A DNA stretch of 64,000 nt from JAFANK01 sp036741695 (GTDB lineage Bacteria; Vulcanimicrobiota; Vulcanimicrobiia; Eremiobacterales; Eremiobacteraceae), in assembly GCA_036741695.1 (NCBI GenBank), contig DAINRU010000004.1, forward strand, positions 60,646 to 124,645, read 5' to 3'. Positions 42,914-50,767 of the stretch are shown here, piece after piece. Made by a program: the position numbers and the translations under genes. Position 1 is the stretch's first letter. Each line of letters opens with the position of its first letter. The notes under the pieces were generated by a model. That model was not told where the DNA came from and searched no databases. It saw only the letters and a list, made by a program, of their open reading frames with translations.

Positions 42914-44134
42914 ATGCTGAACGCTCGCGCAAAAAATCTCTCTCCCTCGCCCACCATGGCCATCGATGGGCGCGCCAAAAAACTTATGGCCGAGGGCGTC
43001 GACGTCGTCAACTTAAGCGTCGGCGAACCGGACTTCGACACGCCCGAGACCGCCAAGGCGGGAGGGCGGGCTGCCATCGACCAGGGTTTCACCAAATACA
43101 CCGCGGCGGCGGGCGTCATGGAGCTGCGCGAGGCGATCGCCGAGAAGCTGCGGCGCGAAAACGGTCTCGACTACACGGCCGAAGAGATCGTGGTCAATAA
43201 CGGCGCCAAGCACTCGCTCTTCAACGCTTTCATGGTCCTGCTCGACCCCGGCGACGAAGTCATCATCCAGGCTCCCTATTGGGTCAGCTATCCTGAGATG
43301 GTCAAGATCGCGGGCGGCACACCTGTGATCGTCGAGACCGACGCCTCGACCGGATTCGAGCTGACCCCCGACATGGTCGAGCGGGCGCTGACGCCAAAGA
43401 CGAAAGTGATCAACCTCAACAACCCGAGCAATCCCACCGGGGTCATCTACTCTCGCGACAAGCTCGAGGCGATCGCTGAGATCGCGGTGCGCAACGATCT
43501 GGTCATCATCAGCGACGAGATCTACGAGCGCCTTGCCTACGACGGCAAAGAGGTCGTCTGCATGGCGACGCTCGGGCCGCAGGTGCGCGAACGCACGATC
43601 ACTGTCAACGGATTTTCCAAGGCCTTCGCCATGACCGGCTGGCGTCTGGGGTATACTGCCTCGCCGAAGCAATTTGCAAAGGCGATGACCGAGCTGCAGA
43701 GCCACTCGACATCTGGACCCTCGTCCATCACCCAAAAAGCCGCGCTGGCCGGCCTGCGCGGCGACCAGAGCTTCCTCGCGGGCATGCGCGACGAGTTCGA
43801 CCGCCGGCGCCGCTTCGCCGTGGAGCGCATGCGCTCCATCCCAGGCTTCGAACTCGAAGTCGTGCCCTCGGGCGCGTTCTACGTCTTCCCCAATATCACG
43901 AGGCTTCTCGGCCAGACCATCGGCGGGCGCAAGGTGGAGACGACGGACGACCTGTGTCTCACGCTGCTCGACGCCGCCCGGGTCGCCATCGTGCCGGGCA
44001 GCAGCTTCGGCTCTCCCGAACACGTGCGCATCTCGTATGCGACCTCGATGGAAAAACTCGCCGAGGGACTCGATCGCATCGAGCGCCTGCTCACCGCCGA
44101 CGTTTCAAAGGGAAATGCGGTAGCGGCTCTTTAG
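42914..44134 (+). CDS. aspC: Class I aminotransferase, aspartate aminotransferase type
   Basis: The 406-residue PLP enzyme belongs to the Ib aspartate aminotransferase group. The PLP lysine is Lys236 in GFSKAFAMTGWRLGY. Further anchors are NLSVGEPDFDTP, INLNNPSNPTGV, ISDEIYERLAYDG, and the substrate-carboxylate Arg in HVRISYATS. It interconverts aspartate and oxaloacetate, perhaps with prephenate or other acceptors. The stop codon TAG lies in and beside the loop of a hairpin at 44122-44141. Confidence 0.92.
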   Translation: MLNARAKNLSPSPTMAIDGRAKKLMAEGVDVVNLSVGEPDFDTPETAKAGGRAAIDQGFTKYTAAAGVMELREAIAEKLRRENGLDYTAEEIVVNNGAKHSLFNAFMVLLDPGDEVIIQAPYWVSYPEMVKIAGGTPVIVETDASTGFELTPDMVERALTPKTKVINLNNPSNPTGVIYSRDKLEAIAEIAVRNDLVIISDEIYERLAYDGKEVVCMATLGPQVRERTITVNGFSKAFAMTGWRLGYTASPKQFAKAMTELQSHSTSGPSSITQKAALAGLRGDQSFLAGMRDEFDRRRRFAVERMRSIPGFELEVVPSGAFYVFPNITRLLGQTIGGRKVETTDDLCLTLLDAARVAIVPGSSFGSPEHVRISYATSMEKLAEGLDRIERLLTADVSKGNAVAAL

Positions 44135-44141
44135 AGCCGCT
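44122..44141 (+). terminator. Hairpin overlapping the aminotransferase stop codon
   Basis: An 8-bp perfect stem AGCGGCTC/GAGCCGCT with loop TTTA includes the stop codon TAG (44132-44134). No T-run follows. It has the loop of the dispersed hairpin family but a different stem. It could be a weak terminator or a 3'-end stabiliser. Confidence 0.65.
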
Positions 44142-44159
44142 CAACCAAGCGCACGCGGA

Positions 44160-44813
44160 TCAAAGCGCCTGGCCGGTGGTGTCGCTGCGCAGCGAGCCCA
44201 GATGCGCCGTGTCGTTGAGGCGCAGCAGTCGCAGCTTGCCGCTTTCGAGCGCGAATTCGTTGAGCGCGGCGTTGTCGATGTGAACCTCGTTGAACGACGA
44301 GAGCTCTTTTCCCGACGCGAGAAGCACCGCGATGCGCACGATGACGTCGTGCGTGACTGCCAGCACCGTTCCCGTCTCGTCACGCAGGCCATGCAGGAAA
44401 GAACGAAGACGCAGCTCGACCTCCTCGAGCATCTCTCCGTGCGGGAACTGCACGAGATGCGGATTCGACCGCCACTGGGCGAGCATATCCGGCCAGCGTA
44501 TCGCCACCTCGCCACGCAGCTTGCCCTCCCAATCTCCGTGGGAGATCTCGGTCAAGCGCTCGTCGGTCCCTAGCCTGAGCTCGATGGCATCGGCGCAGGC
44601 TTGGGCCGTGTCACGCGCGCGAGAGAGTGGGCTCGACACGATCAGGGTCACGCGGTTCTCGGGAGGCGCAGCCGACTGTTCGCGCGCCACGCGCTCTGCG
44701 AGCGTTTGCGCCTGCGCGCGGCCGCGGGTCGAGAGCGGCGGGTCCATCCGGCCCTGATAACGGCCTTCGGCATTCCACGTGCTCTCGCCGTGGCGCACGA
44801 GGACGAGCTTCAT
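44160..44813 (-). CDS. Histidine phosphatase family protein (phosphoglycerate mutase-like)
   Basis: The 217-residue protein has the phosphohistidine motif LVLVRHGESTWN (His8), the second-site GTVLAVTHDVIVRIAVLL, and SSPLSRARDTAQ. The fold is common to cofactor-dependent phosphoglycerate mutases and many small phosphatases. Its start overlaps the serA stop by 4 bases, so it may be the phosphoserine phosphatase of the serine route, as known for some family members. That is inference from context. Confidence 0.88.
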   Translation of the reverse strand: MKLVLVRHGESTWNAEGRYQGRMDPPLSTRGRAQAQTLAERVAREQSAAPPENRVTLIVSSPLSRARDTAQACADAIELRLGTDERLTEISHGDWEGKLRGEVAIRWPDMLAQWRSNPHLVQFPHGEMLEEVELRLRSFLHGLRDETGTVLAVTHDVIVRIAVLLASGKELSSFNEVHIDNAALNEFALESGKLRLLRLNDTAHLGSLRSDTTGQAL

Positions 44814-46408
44814 AGCTCGATGGCGGCGACGCGTTCGACGTCTAAGATCGCACGCAGGCGCTTGAGCAGCGGCGGATCGGGCGCTCGGTCGATGCCGAGC
44901 AGCATGATGGCCGCGCCCGCGTCGCTGCGCGCGACCTGCATGGTCGAGATGTTGATCGTCGCTTTGCCGAGCATGGTGCCGACTTTGCCGACGATGCCGG
45001 GCACGTCGCGATGGCGCGTCAAGAGCAGATGCCCCTGCGGCACGACGTCGATCTCAAAACCGTCGATGCCGACCAAACGCAACTGTTCGCCGTGGACGAC
45101 CGTGCCGGCGAGCGACGTGCGGCTGCCCAAGACGGCGAGGGCTCCTGTGAAGCCGCGTTCGCACGGCGCGCCCAGCGTCTCGACCGAGACGCCCATGCGG
45201 CGCGCGATGTCGAGCGCATTGACCGCCGACACTCGTTCGTCGGTGAGATGGGGCAAGAGCCCGACAAGGAACGACACCACAAAGGGCAGGCCGTCATAGC
45301 CTGCGAGATCGCCTTCCAGCACGAGGTCGAAGTGCGAGAGGCGTTCTTCATCTGATATCTGCGGGAAGGCATAGCCCAGGCGGTGGGCGAGCTCGACGAA
45401 GGGGCGGACCTCGGGCGGCGCCTTCACCGGTGCGTTGACCGCCCCTGAGGGCGGACGCCCGCGCAAGACGGCGACGACGTCGCGACACAGATCAGCGGCG
45501 ATGCGGTCCTGCGCCTCGAGCGTGGATCCGCCCAGGTGCGGCGTCGCTAAGACGTGAGGGTGGCCGAGCAGCGCCCATATCGCTGCGTCTGCTTTCGGGG
45601 GCTCGTCGGCGACGACGTCGAGCGCGGCACCAGCGATGTGGCCGGACTCCAGCGCCGCTAAGAGGGCGGATTCATCGATCAGGCCACCCCGTGCGCAGTT
45701 GATGATGCGCGTTCCCGGCTTCATGAGCGCTAGCTCTCGAGCGCCGATGAGTCCTTTCGTCTGCGGCGTCAAAGGAGTGTGCAGGGTGACGACGTCTGAC
45801 TGTTTGAGCAGCTCGTCAAGCGGCACGAGCTTGACGCCTAGGCTCTCAGCGCGGGCCTCGCTCATGACCGCATCATGGGCGAGCACGCTCATGCCGAAAC
45901 CGCGTGCCCGGGCGGCCACAGCAGCGCCGATGCGGCCGAGCCCGATGACGCCCAGCGTCTTACCGGCGAGCTCGACCCCGGTGAGGCCAGACGCACTCCA
46001 GCGGCGTTCGTCGACGCGTTTGTGACCCGCGGTCACATGCCGGCACAGAGCCAGCATGAGCGTCATCGTGTGTTCGGCGGTGGCGATCGTGCTCGAGTCC
46101 GGCGTGTTGAGCACGACGATGCCCGCACGGGTTGCCGCCTCGACGTCGATCGTGTCGACGCCGACCCCGGCGCGACCGATGACCTGCAGCGACGGTGCGG
46201 CGTCGAGCATCGCGCCGGTCACCTTCGTCTTGCTGCGCACGATGAGCGCGTGCGCTCCGGCAACCAGCGCCTCGAGATCTTCGCGCGGCTTCCCCGCGGC
46301 CTCGCGCACCTCGAGTCCGCCGCCGCGCAGCACGGCGAGACCGGTCTCCGCCAGAGGTTCGGCCACGACCACGATGCGTTTCGCGCGCCCGCCGTGACTG
46401 TCGTTCAT
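44810..46408 (-). CDS. serA: D-3-phosphoglycerate dehydrogenase
   Basis: The 532-residue protein has the long, ACT-containing SerA architecture. It has a catalytic/NAD domain with VIGLGRIGAAVAARA (NAD loop), NCARGGLIDE (Arg), VVADEPP (Glu) and LATPHLGGSTLEAQ (His), an intervening ASB domain (about 320-450), and a C-terminal ACT domain (LLLTRHRDVPGIVGKVGTML). It makes 3-phosphohydroxypyruvate for serine synthesis, and serine may regulate it through ACT. It lies directly after the MFS gene and overlaps the phosphatase gene. Confidence 0.95.
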   Translation of the reverse strand: MNDSHGGRAKRIVVVAEPLAETGLAVLRGGGLEVREAAGKPREDLEALVAGAHALIVRSKTKVTGAMLDAAPSLQVIGRAGVGVDTIDVEAATRAGIVVLNTPDSSTIATAEHTMTLMLALCRHVTAGHKRVDERRWSASGLTGVELAGKTLGVIGLGRIGAAVAARARGFGMSVLAHDAVMSEARAESLGVKLVPLDELLKQSDVVTLHTPLTPQTKGLIGARELALMKPGTRIINCARGGLIDESALLAALESGHIAGAALDVVADEPPKADAAIWALLGHPHVLATPHLGGSTLEAQDRIAADLCRDVVAVLRGRPPSGAVNAPVKAPPEVRPFVELAHRLGYAFPQISDEERLSHFDLVLEGDLAGYDGLPFVVSFLVGLLPHLTDERVSAVNALDIARRMGVSVETLGAPCERGFTGALAVLGSRTSLAGTVVHGEQLRLVGIDGFEIDVVPQGHLLLTRHRDVPGIVGKVGTMLGKATINISTMQVARSDAGAAIMLLGIDRAPDPPLLKRLRAILDVERVAAIEL

Positions 46409-47683
46409 CTACTTGGCCGCTAGCCTTTGCGCCGGTTGCGCGTCGACCTGCTGACGCGCCTGCGGACGCATGATCCACAACCAAAAGGACGCGCACAGGC
46501 AGATGTCACCACCGATGGCAAGCGTGGTTGAGGCGCCGAAACGCTCGGCCAGCGCTCCCGCTTGCAGCGATCCCAGTGGCGAGAGTCCCATGAGCAGCAT
46601 GTTGTACAGGCCGAGCACGCGGCCGCGCATGGCATCGCCCGCCTCCGTCTGCAAGAACGTCGTGAAGCGCACGACGAACTGCACCATGGCGAAGCCCAGC
46701 AGCGCGACAAGGACCGCCGCCGCAGTGAGGTTACGGGCCAACGAGAAGGCGACGATCGAGGCGGGAAAGACGAACGACATGGCGCTGAGCGATGAGAAAC
46801 GGCTGCGGCCACGCCCGGCCAACGTGAGCGACCCGACGAGCGCCCCCGCGCCCAGGCAGCTCAGCAGCAGGCCCAGAGCGCCCGCGCTACGGTGCAGCTC
46901 GAGCTTGACCACGACCGGCATCAAGAGCACGTAGTTGAAGCCGAAGATGCTGTAGACGATGAGAGCGATGAAAAGCCGCGAGAGCAACGGGTGGCGGACC
47001 ACGTAGGTGACGCCGTCGAGCGCGTGGCGCACGAGCACCAGATGCGCGTCGCTGCGCGCCTCGACCGGTTCCGTGCGCATGGCGACGAGCGCCGCGACGA
47101 CGAACACGTACGACGCCGCGTTGGCGAAGAAGTTCGCGGCCTCGCCGGCCCCCTCGATGATGATGGCGGCGATCGCCGGGCCGATGATGCGAGCGATATT
47201 GAAGACCACCGAGTTGAGCGCGGACGCGTTGAGCAGATCCTCGGTGCCGACGATGTCGAAGATCAGCGACTGGCGCACGGGCAGGTCGAACGCATTGATG
47301 ACGCCGATGAAGAGCGCGAGCCAGAAGATGCGCCAGAAGGTGGCATGGTTGGTCGCGACGAGCACGCCCAGCGCCAGCGCCTGCAGGGCGGCCAGCGACT
47401 GCGTGACGATGGCGATGCGGCGCTTGTCGAAGAGGTCGGCGATCGAGCCCGCGACGAGCGAGAAGAACAGTGAGGGCAGAGTCTCCATGGCCGTGACCAC
47501 GCCCAACAGGAGCGGCGAGTTCGTGATCCGCAGGACCAGCCAGCCCACGGCCACGATCTGCATCCACGTGCCGATGAGGGAGAAGACCTGGCCGGACACA
47601 TAGAGCCGATAGTTGCGGTGCCGAAGCGCACTAAAGGTTCGGCCCATGAACGGATTGCGCAGGGACGCGGGAAGCATCGGCAA
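46409..47683 (-). CDS. MFS_3/EntS-type major facilitator exporter
   Basis: The 424-residue membrane protein has about 12 membrane segments. The N-terminal GQVFSLIGTWMQIVAVGWLVLRITNSP and the loop SIADLFDKRRI are typical of the EntS-like exporters (enterobactin group). The substrate is unknown. The TTG start at 47683 has GGAG seven bases upstream, better than the ATG two codons later. The stop TAG abuts the serA ATG, so the two share an operon, perhaps only for convenience. Confidence 0.88.
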   Translation of the reverse strand: MPMLPASLRNPFMGRTFSALRHRNYRLYVSGQVFSLIGTWMQIVAVGWLVLRITNSPLLLGVVTAMETLPSLFFSLVAGSIADLFDKRRIAIVTQSLAALQALALGVLVATNHATFWRIFWLALFIGVINAFDLPVRQSLIFDIVGTEDLLNASALNSVVFNIARIIGPAIAAIIIEGAGEAANFFANAASYVFVVAALVAMRTEPVEARSDAHLVLVRHALDGVTYVVRHPLLSRLFIALIVYSIFGFNYVLLMPVVVKLELHRSAGALGLLLSCLGAGALVGSLTLAGRGRSRFSSLSAMSFVFPASIVAFSLARNLTAAAVLVALLGFAMVQFVVRFTTFLQTEAGDAMRGRVLGLYNMLLMGLSPLGSLQAGALAERFGASTTLAIGGDICLCASFWLWIMRPQARQQVDAQPAQRLAAK

Positions 47684-47793
47684 AGATTGTCTCCGTCAGG
47701 GCACATGTATGCCGATGACGACTGCACAACCTTGCGCGCAGACGCCTAACGCACACCGTCCGCGCGCTGCATGGATAGGGGACTGATAAAGAC

Positions 47794-48243
47794 GTGCCGA
47801 GATCAAGGCGCTGGACGACGGAGATCAGCCAGCAGGAATCAATCGGCGCGGGCGGCCGCGGATCGACGCGATGGGAGCCCACGCTTGCATTTCCCAAGAC
47901 GGGCGGGCACCGTGCGACGCTGGGCGACCGTCTCTTCGCCGAAGTGCACATCGACGTGAAGCTGCAGCAAGAGCGCGAAAACGTCCGCACCGACACCATC
48001 GACAGCACGACCTCGCGCCTGACGACCCCGTTCGTCGAGAGCGTGGTGTACGATTACATGGGCGTCGAGGGCTTGACGCTCGTCATCCGGGAGACGTCGC
48101 GCCAGGGCGAGCGCATCGAACGCTCCCAGCTCACCGTCCGCCTCAACGAGGGCGAGCCGACCAAGATCCGTTTCCCCTCAGGTGTGGTGAGCGTGGAGAT
48201 CGATGACGAGCAGGTCGCGGTCGTGCGCTGGATCGGTCCATAA
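47794..48243 (+). CDS. Hypothetical protein, up to 149 aa
   Basis: I do not recognise this protein. From GTG 47794 it has an N-terminal, probably disordered part (about 1-45) and then a region of strands (RLFAEVHIDVKLQQERENV, FVESVVYDYMGVEGLTLVIRETS, GVVSVEIDDEQVAVVRWIG) that could be a small beta-barrel. No signal peptide, Cys or membrane segment is seen. It is divergent from the MFS gene. The true start may be downstream. It is followed by a dispersed hairpin. Confidence 0.55.
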   Translation: MPRSRRWTTEISQQESIGAGGRGSTRWEPTLAFPKTGGHRATLGDRLFAEVHIDVKLQQERENVRTDTIDSTTSRLTTPFVESVVYDYMGVEGLTLVIRETSRQGERIERSQLTVRLNEGEPTKIRFPSGVVSVEIDDEQVAVVRWIGP

Positions 48244-48264
48244 TTGTAAGCAACCTTTGAAGCA

Positions 48265-48282
48265 ACGGACCTTCAGGTCCGT
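48265..48282 (+). repeat. Dispersed hairpin element, copy D
   Basis: The stem ACGGACC/GGTCCGT has loop TTCA. It lies 22 bases after the hypothetical gene and about 20 bases before the start of the M14 deacylase gene, with the ribosome site TAGGAGG (48291-48297) just behind it. Confidence 0.7.
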
Positions 48283-48303
48283 TATACCAATAGGAGGACC
48301 CAC

Positions 48304-49392
48304 GTGCCGCGCACAGCTCTACGAGTCGGAACTTGCGACGCGATCCCAGGCGAGCTCAGTTACGGATCCTTTGATGGCCCCGAGCTCCCGACTGGCGGCA
48401 CGGACTCCTTGCCCGTCATCATCGCACAGGGCCGTGAAGACGGCCCCGTCTTCTGGCTCACGGCCAATATCCACGGCAACGAGGTGTGCGGCATACCTGT
48501 CGTGCATCGCATCCTGACCCCAAAGCTTTGCCAGGAGCTCAAGGGCACGGTCGTAGCGCTGCCTACGCTCAACCCCTCGGGCCTGCGCACCAACCGTCGT
48601 CATCCATACTACGACGACCGCGATCCCAACCGCACGTTTCCCGGCATGCGACGAGACACAGGAGAGCAGCGCGAGCCGACGGTCTACGAGCGCCTCACCG
48701 CACGGCTGCTCGACGCGATCCGCGATTCCGCGAACTATTACGTCGATCTGCACACCGCGTCAGTGATGTCGGTGCCGTTCTCGATCCGCGACCGCGTGCT
48801 GTATAAGAAAGAATCGGAGAAGGCAGAGGCGGTCGCCCTGTCCGAGCGGCTGGATGACATGGTCGAGGCCTTCGGCTTCCCCGCGGTCATGGAATACCGC
48901 GTCGGCGGGTATATCGCTAAGGAGCTGCACCGGTCGACGACTGGCGCTGCGCTGCAGGAGCTGCGCCTGCCGGCGTTTACCGTGGAGCTCGGGCCCCACA
49001 CGGTCGTCGACGAACGCAACGTCCGCGCAGCCGTCATCGGGCTACGCAATCTCCTGCGCTGGGCCGGCATGCTCTCAGGCGACCCCGAGGGCATGCCGCC
49101 GTTGCCCAGGCCCAAGACGCAACGGCGGTTGCGGCGCGAAGACGGTCCCTATCCACCCGCCTCCGGTATCCTCGATTACCGCGTGCAGCCGGGCGACACG
49201 CTGCTCCCCGGCGGCGTGATCGCCGACCTGCGCGACATCTGGGGACGGCCGATCGGCGATGGGGTCGTCAAGGTGGAGACCGAGTCGTGGATCATCGGCA
49301 TCGAAGATGGCTTGCTGGCCTATCCAGGTGCGGCGATCGCCCATGTCGGCGTGATTGAGGATTCGCCGGTCGTGGACGTGTGGCCGGCGTGA
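48304..49392 (+). CDS. M14-family succinylglutamate desuccinylase/aspartoacylase-like deacylase
   Basis: The 362-residue protein has the AstE/aspartoacylase zinc motif NIHGNEVCG, the DDRDPNRTFPG segment, NYYVDLHTASV (third zinc His), and FTVELGPHTVVDE (general-base Glu). The C-terminal part (from about 275) is a beta domain seen in this family. It hydrolyses an N-acyl amino acid or similar amide; the exact substrate is unknown. GTG 48304 has a very good AGGAGG ribosome site. Confidence 0.87.
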   Translation: MPRTALRVGTCDAIPGELSYGSFDGPELPTGGTDSLPVIIAQGREDGPVFWLTANIHGNEVCGIPVVHRILTPKLCQELKGTVVALPTLNPSGLRTNRRHPYYDDRDPNRTFPGMRRDTGEQREPTVYERLTARLLDAIRDSANYYVDLHTASVMSVPFSIRDRVLYKKESEKAEAVALSERLDDMVEAFGFPAVMEYRVGGYIAKELHRSTTGAALQELRLPAFTVELGPHTVVDERNVRAAVIGLRNLLRWAGMLSGDPEGMPPLPRPKTQRRLRREDGPYPPASGILDYRVQPGDTLLPGGVIADLRDIWGRPIGDGVVKVETESWIIGIEDGLLAYPGAAIAHVGVIEDSPVVDVWPA

Positions 49393-49438
49393 AGTGATAT
49401 GAAGTGAATAACCCTGGTGGCGAGACGATAACTATAGC

Positions 49439-50665
49439 ATGGGTGCGAGTGAGGCGAACGACATAGAACCTGACCTCGTGGCGGCAGGCGAGCAGCCTGC
49501 CGCTCATCTGCCTCGGTTATTGGTCCGCTCGGTTGTCGGTTCGCTCGTTGCTCTCGTCCTGCTCGCCTCGATGGGCAGCACGGCCGACATCGCCGCCATC
49601 TATGCCCGCGCAGCAGACGTCAACGCCCAGCTCTTCTTCCGAGACGCCGATCGCACCACATACGTCAGCACGGGCGACATCGACGCCATGTGGCTGCGCG
49701 ATTCGAGCGTGCAGGCGATGGCGCGGCTCCATCAACAAGCCCTCGTGCGCGGCGTCATCGAGCGCCAAGAGCGGCTCATCGCCATCGATCCCTACGCCAA
49801 CGCGTTCCATCGGGATTACGGCGTGGCCGAGCGCAAGTTCGAACTCGACTCGCTCTGCTACCCGGTGCGCCTTGCTCAGCAATACGTGCAGGCCACCGGC
49901 GATTCGTCGGTCTACGACCGCAGGTTCTACGCCGAGCTGCACATCATCTTACGCACCATTATGGTCGAACAGCAACACGGCAGCCACTCGAACTATCATC
50001 GCAACGAACGTCCGATCAAAGACGGCATCGGCCTCGTGTGGAGCGCGTACCGGCCAAGCGACGATCCTCAAGCCTTCAATTACAACATTCCGGAGAACAT
50101 GTTCGCCGCCACGACGTTGCGCGAGATGGCGCAGCTCTTTTCGCAGCAGTACCATGATATGACCAGCGCCCACAAGGCCACATTCGCGGCGGAGCGCATC
50201 GAGCAGGCGATCGAGAGCCGGGCGATATTCTCTACCCACCACGGCCGTATCTATGCATACGAGATCGATGGTCGCGGCGCGGCCAAGTTCATGGACGACG
50301 CGAACGTGCCGAGCCTGCTCTCCGTGCCGCTGCTCGGCTATGCCTATAACGCCAAGGTCTATGCGGCCACGCGAGCCTTCATCTTGAGCCCCGGCAACCC
50401 GTACTACTACCGCGGCCGATACGCATCAGGCATCGGGAGCATGCACACGCCGTGGAACTTCGTCTGGCCGATGAGCCTCATCATGCAGTACCGCACTGCC
50501 GCTCGCAACGCGGAGAAGGATCAGATCGTCAGCGAACTCGCCCTCTCCACCGCCGGCGACGGCGCGCTGCACGAGTCGTTCGACGTCAACGATCCGCGCC
50601 GTTACACCCGGCCGAAGTTCGGCTGGGTCAACGCGCTCTTCGAAGAGACCTTCCTCACCCGGTAA
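49439..50665 (+). CDS. Glycoside hydrolase family 125 (exo-alpha-1,6-mannosidase type)
   Basis: The 408-residue protein has a single N-terminal membrane segment (SVVGSLVALVLLASMG, about 31-46) and a GH125 alpha/alpha barrel. Diagnostic segments are STGDIDAMWLRDSSVQ, KFMDDANVPSLLSVPLLGY, IGSMHTPWNFVWPMSLIM and HESFDVND, ending FGWVNALFEETFL. The Asp in DIDAMWLRD and the Glu of LHESF are likely catalytic. It removes alpha-1,6-linked mannose, perhaps in the periplasm or outside. ATG 49439 is the only good start. Confidence 0.88.
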   Translation: MGASEANDIEPDLVAAGEQPAAHLPRLLVRSVVGSLVALVLLASMGSTADIAAIYARAADVNAQLFFRDADRTTYVSTGDIDAMWLRDSSVQAMARLHQQALVRGVIERQERLIAIDPYANAFHRDYGVAERKFELDSLCYPVRLAQQYVQATGDSSVYDRRFYAELHIILRTIMVEQQHGSHSNYHRNERPIKDGIGLVWSAYRPSDDPQAFNYNIPENMFAATTLREMAQLFSQQYHDMTSAHKATFAAERIEQAIESRAIFSTHHGRIYAYEIDGRGAAKFMDDANVPSLLSVPLLGYAYNAKVYAATRAFILSPGNPYYYRGRYASGIGSMHTPWNFVWPMSLIMQYRTAARNAEKDQIVSELALSTAGDGALHESFDVNDPRRYTRPKFGWVNALFEETFLTR

Positions 50666-50670
50666 AAAAG

Positions 50671-50686
50671 CGGCTCTAAAGAGCCG
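50671..50686 (+). terminator. Hairpin after the GH125 gene
   Basis: A 6-bp stem CGGCTC/GAGCCG with loop TAAA lies five bases past the stop. Its stem sequence is shared with the hairpin at 44122, and its loop is the complement of TTTA. Confidence 0.65.
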
Positions 50687-50697
50687 TTACTTCAATT

Positions 50698-50736
50698 ACT
50701 AAAGACGTTTACTAAAGACGTTTACTAAGGACGTTT
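50698..50736 (+). repeat. Three tandem 13-bp direct repeats
   Basis: ACTAAAGACGTTT is present twice (50698-50710 and 50711-50723), followed by one copy with a single change, ACTAAGGACGTTT (50724-50736). They lie between two hairpins in a convergent intergenic region. Each unit carries the TAAA core and resembles half of a dispersed hairpin. Confidence 0.85.
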
Positions 50737-50742
50737 GAAGCA

Positions 50743-50760
50743 ACGGACCTTTAGGTCCGT
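50743..50760 (+). repeat. Dispersed hairpin element, copy E
   Basis: The exact consensus stem ACGGACC/GGTCCGT with loop TTTA follows TTGAAGCA and is followed by TCTCTCTTT. It lies just before the 3' end of the convergent ETF-QO gene and may terminate transcription of either gene. Confidence 0.75.
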
Positions 50761-50767
50761 TCTCTCT

